Made by a program: the position numbers and the translations under genes
Notes under the pieces: model-generated
The model's database searches: none
Told to the model about the DNA's origin: nothing
What the model saw: only the letters and a program-made list of their open reading frames with translations
Part shown: positions 44,371 to 56,085 of the stretch, in pieces
Layout of the letters: every line of letters begins with the position of its first letter
Numbering within the stretch: the first letter of the stretch is position 1
Source: Pomphorhynchus laevis
Lineage: Eukaryota > Acanthocephala > Palaeacanthocephala > Echinorhynchida > Pomphorhynchidae
Assembly: GCA_012934845.2 (NCBI GenBank)
Contig: WNNJ02003173.1
Span: forward strand, 1 to 64,000
Reading direction: 5' to 3'
Length of the DNA stretch: 64,000 nt

Positions 44371-45695
44371 ATTTAGAATCGTAGAAAGATTGAAGTAAAT
44401 AGTTTTCAGACGCTAACTGACAATTTATACGAAAATAGAAAGTTTTTGTAATGGAAAAATCTGATTATTCACCTAAAAATAAGCGTTTATATTTTATTAA
44501 ATTTTTATCCGTATGATTACTTTTATATTTGATTATATTTTACTTTTATATTTTATATTTGTATATAACTATTATGTAACATCATATATACGGTATAATA
44601 ATTATATTATAATTAAATAAGTGTAATGTATTATATATTTTTTATTTATTTTTTAAAAATTTATTATTTATTTGATACAATATTCGGTTCCCTAAAATGG
44701 GCCTTTGTGTAATCAATAATAATCATGTCATTATTTTATGTTATTGGATGCGTGTTGATAGGAAAATACCCTACAGACATGCCGCATGTAATATATTATA
44801 TTATAAACATAGTATAAAAGGATTTTTTATAGTAAAAACATTTGCCTCATAACAAGAGTGAACTATTCGAATAAATTCGACTTATTTTTAATTAAAGAAT
44901 AAAAATATATGAATAAAAATATTTTTTATTATATGAATTAAAATATCTCACGCTATAAATAGATACCAATTCTTATCAAGCATTTATAGAAAAGTATTTA
45001 TGTTAAAGTATTTATAGAAAAGTAGAAAAGAGTTTTAAAGTGAATTTCAAAGTGAATGTATTACAATAAATCTGAAAAATATTAATGTTCTATAATAATG
45101 AACATTAACTAATGTATATTAATGTGATGCTAATTAGATGATCTCTTCATTTAAATTTTGACGCGGAAGAAATCACTTATGAAAACGCAAATGTAGGATT
45201 TGTTTGTTTGTTACAATTATAGGAATTATACTTTTGAAACGATTTTACAGTATAGTTTAAATAAGTTGGATTGCAGATGGATATATAATTGCGTGTTTGC
45301 AAAATGACACTAAATGTAAAAATGTATACGTGATTATTACAAACAGTGTTTGCTCGTAATAGTTGTATATTTCCAGTGAAATTTGAAAGATTAAATAATT
45401 TAATAAAATTATTAAATTATTAACTTGAAATTTTTATAATTCCTTTTATTTATGCAATGGAACACATAAAATTGTCTTGCGACGTTTAGTTTATGCGTTC
45501 GCCGGCGAGCTAATGATGCATCAGTACAATATTCGTATTCGAAAAGATATTTAGATAAATCATTTGTTTTCAGATAAATAAATATCTATTGTCGTAGTAT
45601 TAAAAAATATTACTACTCAGTAATAACTCACATTGTAGTTAAGATATTATAATTCATACATGTTCATCTAAGTGAATTAATACTATGGATCTAAT
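44371..45695. other. Upstream region of the bZIP gene
   Basis: AT-rich. It should contain the promoter, but no distinct element can be named. Confidence 0.5.
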
Positions 45696-45699
45696 ATTT

Positions 45700-46120
45700 T
45701 TAACTAACGGACATACTGAGGGTGTGTCCGTTCCTCCCCGTGGTGTCCCTAGAAACTCCCCGCAGCATACCAGATGCGAGGTGAGCTAAACGCGGACAAC
45801 TCCCGGTGACAGGCCGTTCATGAGGATACAGACAAAAATCGTTATCAATGGTAAAGTTCTTCAATTTTCGCACTGGAGTTAGAGCTACAGTTTGAAATCG
45901 ACGTTTCACAACTTCTCAAGACTTCTCAGAATTTATCAAACTTAGTACTATAAGACTTCTCACTCTCAGACTTATCGCAGCATTGGGGCTTATCAATTGG
46001 CAGTCAAAACTTCCGGACTTTACCATAAACAAGGCTCCGAATAGAACAAAATATAGGACCAAATTTTTCATAGCCTACCCTGCCTCAAAGCGGGATAAAG
46101 ACTAAAGAAAAAGAAGACGA
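45700..46120. repeat. GC-richer block of unknown origin
   Basis: Clearly less AT-rich than its surroundings (for example CCCCGCAGCATACCAGATGC, ACTCCCGGTGACAGGCCG). It ends in a purine run AAAGAAAAAGAAGACGAAGAA. It has the look of an inserted retroposon with an A-rich tail, but no protein or tRNA similarity was found. Confidence 0.4.
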
Positions 46121-46124
46121 AGAA

Positions 46125-48475
46125 GTTAAAAAATTTAATTACTAATAATTAATGAAATAATTTATTAATAAATAATTAAATTAATAATTAATTTTTAATT
46201 AAATAATTAAAAATTATTCTGTGAATTAGTTAGACGCTATGGAATTATTTCTGAAGTCAAAAAATATATACATTCATTTTAATATATAGTATGTATAGCA
46301 TACATTATGATAAATATTATTATAAATGCAGTTAAATATGCTATTGGTATTTTGACTAAGACGTAATGAATTAAATTCAGTCTTCGTACTTCATACTTGT
46401 AAATTTTCTTCAAAGGAGAAAGCGTGCCTTACAGCGAAAAAGAAACATCAAATTCAGCATGTGATTTTAAAAAATCGAAATAAAATTATTTACCTTACGC
46501 GAAAAGTGGCTTCTTACTTAGAGTGAACTTAGGAAATAAACTTCCGGAATGCATATCATCTATATTATAGTGACAGTTGTCCTATTGATTTTTTGTTTGC
46601 AAACATGCAATAATGAAGCAATTATATACCATGTATTTATAGCATAACGAATGCAACTGGTTTGTAAAGAATTCTGATTACCTTCACGATCACTTCCGCC
46701 GCAACCATCAACAACATATAGTTGTTGATTAACACAAACGGTGGTTTATGGACGAAATCTGGATTGATGGAGATGGGAGCAATGGAACTATGTAATATTT
46801 TGTGCTGGTCATGCAACAATAAAATAATGCTGTAATCAGATAATGCATACTCTTTCCATCCTCGACAAACATATTGTACGTGCAATATATACAATTTCGA
46901 AGGGCTGCGAAATCAGCAACAAAGCAATTTTCTCTATATATATGTGTAATGACCTTTACCAGAGAGAAGGACATTAGTCTTCACAATCGATATAATAGGT
47001 TCCATCGAATTATGCTGCCATTTATCGATTTTAAGGTTCGCTGCGTAGTGGAATAACAAATAATGAAGGCGATTTGTTTGATTAAGAAGCAAAAATTGCC
47101 ACTAGCAATGGAACAATCGCTCTTTTGAATCGATTAAAATAAGAAATTTTGAATATCGCTCGTTTGAAAATAAGAAATTCGCTTATTTAAATAAGAAATT
47201 TTGATTTAAAAATATCACAAATTTTTATCTCTTGTCGTGAATCGTGAATCCCATAGCGAAAAGATAATATTTATCTTATTTTTGCGTTGCAAATTTTGTA
47301 AATTCCGATATTCATCGATTTCACGTGTGCTTCATTGTCCGATCCTTAGCATTGTATCCGCGATATCATTGAAAAGCAATGCATGGTCAAAAAATAAAAT
47401 TCTTGATTTTTCTGTTATTTTATTGTATCGTTTTCATTTTGTTCTTAATCGTGAAACTAAGTTTTAACAGACAGGTTACTAAAATCAATTCAGTTTGCAA
47501 ATATTCATTTACTTTTTATGCTTAAATATCAATAATTTTCAACAATTAAAAATTAATTATCTTTTATATCAAAATCATTAATTATTTTTTAATAATTTAT
47601 AAATTATAATTTATAAATATAAAACTATACTTTTTTGATACTGATATAAAATCGTGTATATTTTATGATTTTAGCTGGATATTTTTTTGGCTGGATATGC
47701 CAAAATGGCATATCCATTTGATCAAAAACAAATATACTTTATAGGATTTTCGAACAGCATCAACACACACGAATTAAAGCATAATTAGCAATCACTAATT
47801 TATTTTTTTATTTAGCTGCTGAAATGTATTCATTCATCAGAAGCAAACCTACAATTTGTTCAAATTATATGTTTTGTTTCTGCTAATGAGACATAAAAAT
47901 AAATGTTGATAAATGTTGTATAATTCTAAATTAAAAAATGATAAACTCAAATTATTTTTAATCATTTTAATTATTTAAATTATTTTTAATTATTTTTAAT
48001 TATTTTTCTTAGATAAACTATTATCTAAGAAACATGATAGTTGAATTGCAAGCAATCAATTCTTGGTCAGCCTGCTTTTATTCTCCACAATATTGTAAAA
48101 ACAGCTTTATAAACTATTTGGCAAAATATATCTAGCATTTAAGTAAATATTACATTTATTAATTTTATACAATAAAAATATGTTTATGTTTATTATCCTG
48201 CTGCAAAATTCTAATTTCAATATCAACGTCAGTTAGCATTTTACAAATGCATAAAAACCAAAATCGAACGTAACGAAAGTTAACATACATAACCAAGAAT
48301 CAAGAATTTAGGTTAAGTCAGTGCATCGATTGCTTTATACCAAGGATTTTCTGTTAACCAATAGAAAAATTTAACTTTATGAATGCATTATATATTTCAA
48401 TAATGTATTATTTAAATGATAAATTATTAAAACGATAAACATATATTATATTTGACAAAATTATAACATTCGGGG
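46125..48475. other. Spacer without a supported gene
   Basis: Overlapping minus-strand frames at 46,637-46,974 end near a GTAATC donor-like site, but no family is recognisable in either frame. A small hairpin GGATATGCCAAAATGGCATATCC lies at about 47,692. Confidence 0.45.
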
Positions 48476-48479
48476 TTAG

Positions 48480-48710
48480 TTCTCAAATTGGAAGGAAAGC
48501 GCTTTAACGGAAAACCAAGGCAGCTATGTATCGACACCATAATACAACATTAACGGACGTCGGCATATAGCCGAGATACACCGCAGACCGTACCAGTTGG
48601 ATAAAGTATTTCAATTTTGCCGACCCCTTCATTATACGGTTAAGCGCTCAAGATAAATACGAAGTGTTACATATACCATTTATGGTATATACCGTTTGTT
48701 TTAACTTAAA
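48480..48710. other. GC-richer island, unidentified
   Basis: Sequence such as ACGGACGTCGGCATATAGCC and CACCGCAGACCGTACCAG stands out from the AT background. It may be a fragment of an old element. No reading frame can be supported. Confidence 0.3.
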
Positions 48711-48839
48711 TGATAACACTTAAATAGAAACTTAAATAGAAACATTTATTGGCATTTAGTATTTCGATGGCTACTGTTATCATTATATTTGTTAGAAATA
48801 AAGAGGATTTATTATTTTATAAACTATTGTGATAACTTA

Positions 48840-49060
48840 TAAAATATTGTTCTGATACATCGTCTGTTATTTATTAGTCAATTCATAAAAAATTTATTTT
48901 AAATTTTCACTTGAAATAAATTATAAATTATTTATAACTATTTCTTATTTAATTATTTGTAATTATTTATCTTTATTTTTAATTTAAATATTATACTTAA
49001 AAGCAGCTTTTCTGATTTATTTTTCTGATCTATTTTTCTGATTTATTTTTTTGATTTATT
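48840..49060 (+). repeat. Rep-1 tail copy
   Basis: TTCTGATACATCGTCTGTTA, TTAGTCAATTCATAAAAAA, then an AT tail ending in short TTTTTCTGATTTA repeats. Confidence 0.75.
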
Positions 49061-49319
49061 TTTCTGATTTTTTTGTCGGGATTTCTTATAATTTGCCATG
49101 TCATTTATATCAAGTGATGCATTTTTTAACGGCTAAGCAAGATATTTTAGCTAAGCAGCTGAATTGAAGCGTTAAATGCTATAAATTAAGAGATTATTTA
49201 TCAGATGCCAGATAAAACGGTTTTCATCTCGTTACATTTAAAGCAAAATGGAACAAATCAAATCAGCTAACTGAGTCTACGTATTTAATGGATACAAATA
49301 CGTATTTAATGATATTAAG

Positions 49320-49470
49320 TAATCAATACAAAAATAGAGTTTTATTTTAAAATAACGCCTCTGTGATAGTTAGCAAATCGTCACTTTACATATCAAGGAA
49401 GTAGATTCAACACAGAAAAGAATGAGCATCGTAAAAAATACAAAAACGGCAAATGTTGAATAGTTGACGA
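49320..49470. repeat. Direct repeat left of the REL-RT element
   Basis: TTTTATTTTAAAATAACGCC, GATAGTTAGCAAATCGTC and AGAAAAGAATGAGCATCGT recur in the same order and orientation at 53,655-53,785 (about 90% by eye). Confidence 0.85.
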
Positions 49471-49794
49471 AGGCAAAACTGAATTAACAGACAACTACTA
49501 TTAGTATTTCGATGGTTACTGCTAACATTATATTTTTTATAAATAGAGAGAGGACTAAGTATTTTTAAACATAGGAATTGTTGCTTCTGGCTGCTATTTT
49601 AAAATAACAATAAAAATTGCAAAACAAAAAAGAAAAGAAGAAACAAAAAGAAGAAAATTTATAACTGTTCTTGCAAATTACCATCAGATAAATATTACAA
49701 AACATTTTAACGAGAAATATTCTTGATGAGTAACTAACAAACATAACAAACATAACAAACATCTTACAATCTTTCGAATCTTTTAATCCATCAA

Positions 49795-52700
49795 TAACAA
49801 AGAATCACTGTGCTCAGTATCAACGCTCTGAAATCGACGCTACATGCCTAAAGGAATACCTTCTTCGCTATCAAAATGATGCAACTGCAACACGAGTGCA
49901 GCCAAATGTATTCGCTGTAAATGTGCGCGCAATTCGAAACCTTGCACAACGTGCTCTGCTCCTAACTGCTCCAGGAAAAACCCGGTGCTGTCCACACACG
50001 CGTCTACCAATGTCCAACTTACATCGCACTTACGTGCTATATCTGAAACTCAAAACGTTGGAACAAAAAGTCCGCAGAACATTCTTCAGACAGAACTTGA
50101 GCCTATAACTGCAACCATCTCGCAACTCCAATCTTCATCAGATACTCTCTCGGTGGAGTCGATATTGCATGAAGTTATTCTATGGAAACCAAACCTGTTT
50201 AGACTACCAAGATGCATCGGATCTAAGCGATTTATCTCAGAGCTTGCACGGATATATGAATTAGCATCCACAAACGATTGCTCGCTTTCACTCGCGGTTG
50301 TCATCAGTCAGTTAATCCTCCAGCGCCCTGCTAAAGCGAACCCTAAGCAACTAAAACAAATTCTCGATCGCAGACTTGATTGTTGGACAAGCGGAGATAT
50401 GCAAACGCTGCTCAACGAAGCTCGTTTTCTCCAGTCTCAGTCTTCCCACAAGCTATATGATCCTCTAAATAATGATATTCTGAAAACTGTTCAGAAGCTT
50501 GTTCTTGGTGGGAAGATGACAGCTGCTGTCAAATTACTTGAATCAAATGATGGTACAGGGCATCCTCTTCGAATAGACGAAATAATAGACGGCCAAACAG
50601 TGAGACAAATTCTTATTGATAAGCATCCGATGGCTTCAGCAAAATCTGATGACGCCATTCTGCGCAGGCCTATCGATGACATTCCTGAGTTTCACCCAGT
50701 TGCATTTGATTCTATTGACTTTGAACTGATCGTTGCCAACTCTAAGAAAGTAAAGGGAGGAGCGGGCCCGTCCGGATTAGATGCAAGAGCATGGCATCGA
50801 ATGTTGGTTGACTTTGGGGCAGAATCTAAACGTCTAGCTGAATCACTTGCATCTTTCGCTCGACAATTAGCATTAAATCCAATCTCACAGGAGTCGATGA
50901 CAGCCTTCACCGCTAGTCGCCTTATTCCTCTTAGCAAAAATCCTGACGTACGTCCTATAGGAATAGGAGATGTTTCCAGACGCATTATATCTAAATCAAT
51001 ATTGAAAATAATATCACCCCAACTGCAAACAATATGCGGGAACGTCCAATTCTGCGCCTCGCAGCGTGCTGGCACCGAATGTGTTATTCACGGTATTCGT
51101 GACTCGTTGAAGAGAAATCCTACATTCGTGCTACTCACAATAGATGCTGACAACGCATTCAACAGAGTGAATAGAATGACCGCTCTCTCAAACATGCCAA
51201 ATATCTGTCCAGCATTGAACACAGTCCTTTCTAACCTATACAGAAAGCCGACACTGCTAACAATTGACAGTGAATTCTTACTATCTGCTGAAGGATTTAC
51301 ACAGGGCGACGTTTTTTCGATGGCAGCATTTGCCTCTGCAACACTTCCGTTACTACTCCGTATCAAAAGAACTTGCCCAAACATAAAACAGTTATGGTAC
51401 GCAGACGACGGCAACCTCATAGGTTCCCCACAAGATGTCATTGAAGCATTTAAGTTGCTTCAATCCTTCGGCCCCTCATATGGCGTACACTTGAATCCGG
51501 GAAAATGCAAGGTATATTCCAACGGGAACGACATCTCGACTTTCCAATCGTTACTTGATAACGCTGGAGTCTCCATCGTTGAGGATGGCTTACCCGTTCT
51601 TGGAGTACCAATCGGATCAGCCGAATACATAGAGACGTTTATACGATCATCAGTTTCCTCCCTTTGCACATTAGTGTCACAGTTGAAGAAAGTAGGAGAG
51701 TTAGACACTCAGGTTGCATACGTGTGCTTAATTAAGTCTATTCAGCATAAATGGACACATACTCAACGATGCTATGAATGCCCCTCTGCGTGGTTCGCAC
51801 CTCTGACACTGAAACTAAAGTCTACAATATCACATCTTTTTGACATTGATATTTCTCAAGACGATATCTTATGGCGCACATGCCAGTTGAGTTTTCGCAA
51901 CGGCGGTTTATGCATTAGAGATCCGTCCACGTTACCAAGCAACGAATATCGATCATCGACCTCAGTGTGTGAGCCAAGCATACAAGGATATATTGGCTCG
52001 GTACTTAATTCTATGCAGGAGACAATTATTAAAAATCCACGGGCAGCAAAAGCCTCTAGTGAAAAGCTTGACCAAGAAGATATTTTGAGCAATGCGAGTG
52101 GAATTCTGTGTACCGCAATTGAGCAAGCTTCAACAACAGGGGCTTCGTCATGGCTATCCGGATATCCTACTTTCGATCGAGCAACTCGATTAAGTAACAT
52201 CGAGTTTTGTGATTCTATTTCTTCTAGATACGGAATTACGCCTAAATCCGCACCAACTCAATGTAAATGTAGGCTGATTAATACAGTTGCCCATGCTCTC
52301 TCATGCCCATTCGGGGGTCTTCCGTCGATGCGACACGATACCGTGCGCGATTTTATTGCCTATCAGCTAACAGAAACATCGTATAACGTACAAGTCGAGC
52401 CGCTGCTTACACCAGTCCCGCCAAACTTTGACTTTAGAAACGGCTCAACGACAAAAGACCGTGATGCTAGGCTCGACATTGCATGCTCAGGGTTGTATGG
52501 TGATAGGAGTGAGCGAACTTTCTTCGACATTTGCGTGTTTAACGCTTTCGCTCAGTCCAACTCCTCCAAGACACCAGAGTCCTGCTATAAGTACCACCAA
52601 CAGCGAAAGCGCAGTAAATATCTCGAAAGAATAACAGAGTTCGAGCGGGGGTCTCTTGTACCCGCCGTCTTCTCATTCTCAGGTGGAAGCGGTGAAAATG

Positions 52701-52930
52701 CCACACAACTTTTAAGACGGATCGCATCTAAATTGGCAAATAAGCGAGCAAGCAGATACCCCGACGAGCTTACAAAGCTTAGAACGCGTCTAGGCCTATT
52801 ACTTGCAAAAATGACATCGCGATGCATCAGAGAAACGCGATCTGCAATCGGACGTCCAGAATTTTGAACCCAAACTGAACTTAATTATCATTTACGGGCC
52901 CATTTGCGGGTAACCCAGAGATTGTAAAAT
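49795..52930 (+). mobile_element. REL-endonuclease retroelement, apparently young
   Basis: The whole block is distinctly GC-richer than the rest of the window. It consists of one long RT-endonuclease frame with a Cys-rich lead and a ~60-bp 3' tail. Related RT proteins are known from many invertebrates and fishes, and they show the same order from N- to C-terminus. No target duplication could be fixed. The element lies between two direct repeats 4.2 kb apart. It is a capsid-less retrotransposon; its exact clade cannot be named from sequence alone. Confidence 0.75.
49880..52867 (+). CDS. Reverse transcriptase with C-terminal restriction-like endonuclease
   Basis: The frame is open from 49,880; at least 960 codons (from 49,985) are certain. 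The order is: a Cys-rich zinc-binding-like lead (KCIRCKCARNSKPCTTC), then helical N-terminal sequence. RT follows from about residue 255, counted from 49,985: GAGPSGLDARAWHRML, VRPIGIGDVSRRIISKSIL, LTIDADNAFNRVNR (motif A, ~387), EGFTQGDVFSMAAFA (motif B), LWYADDGN (motif C, ~472). After the thumb comes a CCHC-like knuckle (CKCRLINTVAHALSC), then a restriction-like nuclease core (DARLDIACSGLYGDR; RTFFDICVFNAFA, ~829-855). The end is CIRETRSAIGRP. All catalytic residues seen in relatives are present and there is no internal stop. No ATG opens the frame. A segment in another frame just upstream (YLLRYQNDAT) may belong to it, so the true start is unsolved. Confidence 0.85.
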   Translation, partial: CNCNTSAAKCIRCKCARNSKPCTTCSAPNCSRKNPVLSTHASTNVQLTSHLRAISETQNVGTKSPQNILQTELEPITATISQLQSSSDTLSVESILHEVILWKPNLFRLPRCIGSKRFISELARIYELASTNDCSLSLAVVISQLILQRPAKANPKQLKQILDRRLDCWTSGDMQTLLNEARFLQSQSSHKLYDPLNNDILKTVQKLVLGGKMTAAVKLLESNDGTGHPLRIDEIIDGQTVRQILIDKHPMASAKSDDAILRRPIDDIPEFHPVAFDSIDFELIVANSKKVKGGAGPSGLDARAWHRMLVDFGAESKRLAESLASFARQLALNPISQESMTAFTASRLIPLSKNPDVRPIGIGDVSRRIISKSILKIISPQLQTICGNVQFCASQRAGTECVIHGIRDSLKRNPTFVLLTIDADNAFNRVNRMTALSNMPNICPALNTVLSNLYRKPTLLTIDSEFLLSAEGFTQGDVFSMAAFASATLPLLLRIKRTCPNIKQLWYADDGNLIGSPQDVIEAFKLLQSFGPSYGVHLNPGKCKVYSNGNDISTFQSLLDNAGVSIVEDGLPVLGVPIGSAEYIETFIRSSVSSLCTLVSQLKKVGELDTQVAYVCLIKSIQHKWTHTQRCYECPSAWFAPLTLKLKSTISHLFDIDISQDDILWRTCQLSFRNGGLCIRDPSTLPSNEYRSSTSVCEPSIQGYIGSVLNSMQETIIKNPRAAKASSEKLDQEDILSNASGILCTAIEQASTTGASSWLSGYPTFDRATRLSNIEFCDSISSRYGITPKSAPTQCKCRLINTVAHALSCPFGGLPSMRHDTVRDFIAYQLTETSYNVQVEPLLTPVPPNFDFRNGSTTKDRDARLDIACSGLYGDRSERTFFDICVFNAFAQSNSSKTPESCYKYHQQRKRSKYLERITEFERGSLVPAVFSFSGGSGENATQLLRRIASKLANKRASRYPDELTKLRTRLGLLLAKMTSRCIRETRSAIGRPEF

Positions 52931-53227
52931 AATAATAGATTAATTGTTAAAAAACAAAATTATTTTGTAACAATAAAAGAAAAATAAAAACGTTCATATC
53001 CTTTATATGGATTAAGCTTTAAATGGAAACAAAATTCAATTGACTAGAATTGTTTTGATGAAACCAAAACAATTCAGGACTACCTAAAGACACGAAGATC
53101 TGGACTTTTGTTATTTCAGATGCATCATTTGTTTTTGCCTTACAGTTCAATAGCCATTATGAGCTTTAAATACTTGTCTGTTAATGATTTATAAAATATT
53201 TATTCTGTAGAAATTAAATTTTAAACG
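52931..53227. other. AT-rich flank
   Basis: Contains a short inverted repeat CAATTGACTAGAATTGTTTTG/CAAAACAATTC near 53,037-53,075. Nothing else. Confidence 0.5.
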
Positions 53228-53335
53228 CTGACGCAGAAACTGTAACAGATTGTTATAGATTTGATTGTAAAATTTAAAATATAAATTTTACAATCCAATC
53301 TATAACAATCTGTTACAGTTTCAGCATCATTTGAT
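53228..53335. repeat. Fold-back with ~50-bp arms
   Basis: GAAACTGTAACAGATTGTTA and its inverse TAACAATCTGTTACAGTTTC lie around a TTTAAAATATAAA centre. The arms extend to GCTGA on both sides. Confidence 0.9.
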
Positions 53336-53559
53336 TTTTGGTAGTTTAAATTTAAACTTAAAAATTGAGAATTAAAATATGTTCTTGAAACTTTCGACAT
53401 TAAATTTCAAAATCGCATTAATAAAGAATTAAATCAGCGATTTTAGGCTACTATAAAGTCTAAAAGCAAACAGTTTTTATGAGAGAAAAAAAATGAGTTT
53501 AAAAATACTAGGAAAATACGCTGCACCATTCTCTTAAAATGTTTAGTCTATTTTAGCCT

Positions 53560-53785
53560 GATGAAACAGTGTTCATTTCGTTACATTAAATGTACAATGG
53601 AAATTAATTATACTTTCCAATCAGATGATACAAAGTAGTCAATACGAAAAATTAGAGTTTTATTTTAAAATAACGCTTCTGTGATAATTAGCAAATCGTC
53701 CCTTTACATAACAAGGAAGGAGATTTAGCACAGAAAAGAATGAGCATCGTGAAAAATACAAAAATGGCAAATGTTGAATAATAAA
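53560..53785. repeat. Direct repeat right of the REL-RT element
   Basis: Counterpart of 49,320-49,470. The weaker upstream part (TTTCGTTACATTAAATGTAC) also matches 49,225-49,260. Confidence 0.8.
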
Positions 53786-53839
53786 TAAATAAAGACTTTG
53801 TTAACTAACACAGAAAAACATCAAAAAAATATACCAAAT

Positions 53840-53975
53840 ATGTTGCAGGTATAAATATTTTATGCCTGCAACAGGTGATACTAGATCTATGCTCAATGAC
53901 ATCCTATATAACTTTTGAAGGTTTACATATTCTGTAACAGATCGTTTTATATATTTCTTCAATAGTATTGAAGAA

Positions 53976-54042
<67 letters not shown>

Positions 54043-55180
54043 AAAAATACAAATGAAATCGCAAACAACGATGTTACTATTATCTGCCTAAATGTTCAAA
54101 TAAAACTTTTATTATAAAGAAGGGTCGTGTGGGTTTTGTGCTTCAACCTTCTCTGAAAATGGGTTGCCTATTTCTTCATTTTTAAAAATATATTGCCACG
54201 ATTAAAACTCATCATGTTCATCTTGGGATCAATTTCTAAATAGCTATTTCGTTGGTGCAGTGTTATATGTTTGACAACATATACTTTGGAATAACGTTAG
54301 GATACTTGAACTATTTTTATGTCATTTTTATACGTCAACAAATTGCGTATTTTTTCAATTTTAGATTTTATGAAAGTGCCTATTTTTACTTAAATAATTT
54401 ACATTCAATGGTATACGAAAAACAAATTTAATGCTATTGTGCCATAAAATAAGAAGAGCAGTTTGTAAAGGCTACTATGGATGTAACAATAAACAACCAA
54501 AATATCTATTAGATTCGAAATCTATCTTCACGAATATCGTGATAAACGACATCACGAAATGTATCGTTATACATTCCGTGACATCATCGATCATTATTTT
54601 CCGCGAGTTTTAATTCATCTCCACCGATTTATTATTTGATTAATTGTCCAAACCTTTTCACTTGATATCGATTGATTATATATTATATTTTATGCTTCTA
54701 TTACCTCTCGTAAAAAATAGTTTTCATTTGTTTAATTTTATGGTTCTATTACCTCTCGTAAAAAATAGTTTTTATTTGTTCAAATATGGAAATATATATT
54801 TCTTCAATACTATTGAAAAAGTCATTAACGATTCTTACACGTTGATTAAAGTTTTAATGGAAGCAAAAGAAATAAAAAAATAATTGAAAACAGACCAGTA
54901 TTCATAAAAATTATTTAAATATCAATTCACAAAGTTACGGCCGCTGTTAAGATATATCCCATTACAATAGATTTCAGAAACTCGATGGAAGCACAACTTG
55001 TGGATGCTCATTTAAAAATACGTTTAATCGTTCAAATATAAGTGAACCATATTTAATAATAAAAGAATGCTTATAAAAACTTTTAAAACTATCTGTTACA
55101 GAATATGTAAACCTTCAAAAGTTAATTAGGACGTCATTGAGCATAGATCTAGTATCACCTGTTGCCAGGTATAAAGGATT
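53840..55180. mobile_element. Fold-back element with ~90-bp inverted ends (family C)
   Basis: CAGGTGATACTAGATCTATG at about 53,870 faces CATAGATCTAGTATCACCTG at about 55,143. The inverted similarity continues inwards over GGTTTACATATTCTGTAACAG. The left side also holds a (TA)n run at 53,979-54,040. A reading frame ending in TLIKVLMEAKEIKK (54,644-54,883) has no known relative, but its last codons recur in the copy at 25.6 kb. Probably a non-autonomous DNA element. Confidence 0.7.
53979..54040. repeat. (TA)n microsatellite
   Basis: About 31 TA units without interruption. It will be highly variable. Confidence 0.95.
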
Positions 55181-55764
55181 TTTCGACAGCAACTGTCGTA
55201 ATCTTTAGAATTTCGAAACTCGAATTTCAGTTTTTTATTTTGAAAATGATAACAGTAGCCGTCGAAATATTAATTTCTCAATAAATCTTTAATTTCTCTT
55301 AAATCTTCCAATCTTCTAAAGTAATATATGCATGTATGACTAAATTTTAAATGTTTATGAAAATATAAATATATTTAGAAAAATATAAGTTGTTACATTT
55401 ATAATACATATGCTTTATCATATATATTTTTGATTTTAGATTAATAATCGATTAATGTTTTGAAATTAATTTATACTTAATCAAGCATGCCGCCGATAGT
55501 AAGTCGAAGTGAGACGTGGAACTTCCAAAGCATAATCTGAAATTTATTGACAGTTGTTTAAATTTCTCGTTTTTTTTGTGTCTGAATACGTTTACTCTTG
55601 TGTATACGAGGGTCATAGTTTGACTCAGTTGGTTTGCAAAGGACATGGTATCGAGGGCCTGGAATTTCCAAAGAATTTGTTTTTCTCATGTCAATTATTA
55701 CCACCTAATATATTAAGCTTTTCAATTCACGTATAACTAATAAGTTTTAAAATTACCAAAATAA

Positions 55765-56045
55765 TTGACAGGTATTTATAAAAGTTATTTAAATTTCAAT
55801 TTAAATAAATGAAATAACGGTCGCTGCTAATATATATATTCCCACACAATTAATTTCAGAATCACGAGTAGAAGCACAACTCGTGTATACTCATTTAAAA
55901 GACGTTCAATTGTTTTAAAAAGTGAACTATATTTAATAATAAGAGAATGCTTATAAAAACTTTTTAAAACAATCTGCTACAGAACATGCAAACCTTTCAA
56001 AAGGCAATTAAAATGTCATTGAGTCTAGATGCAGCTTCAAAAGGC
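55765..56045 (+). repeat. Family C partial copy
   Basis: Parallel to 54,890-55,140, with GTCGCTGCTAATATATATATT, GAAGCACAACTCGTGTATAC, GAATGCTTATAAAAACTTTTT and AATGTCATTGAGTCTAGATG. Confidence 0.75.
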
Positions 56046-56085
56046 AATTAAAATGTCATTTAGTCTAGATGCAGCTTCAACTGTC

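Noticed and set aside
46637-46974. Candidate minus-strand exon with a donor-like end
   Set aside because: Two frames are equally open and neither resembles a known protein; no matching acceptor or neighbouring exon was found.
48480-48710. Fragment of a gene or RNA in the GC-richer island
   Set aside because: No frame, RNA box or internal symmetry supports an assignment.
49320-53785. Direct repeats as LTRs of a retrovirus-like element
   Set aside because: The enclosed protein has a REL-type nuclease and no protease, integrase or capsid features, and the repeats do not touch the coding block.
53801-54064. Frame with a run of alternating Ile-Tyr
   Set aside because: Product of the (TA)n microsatellite.
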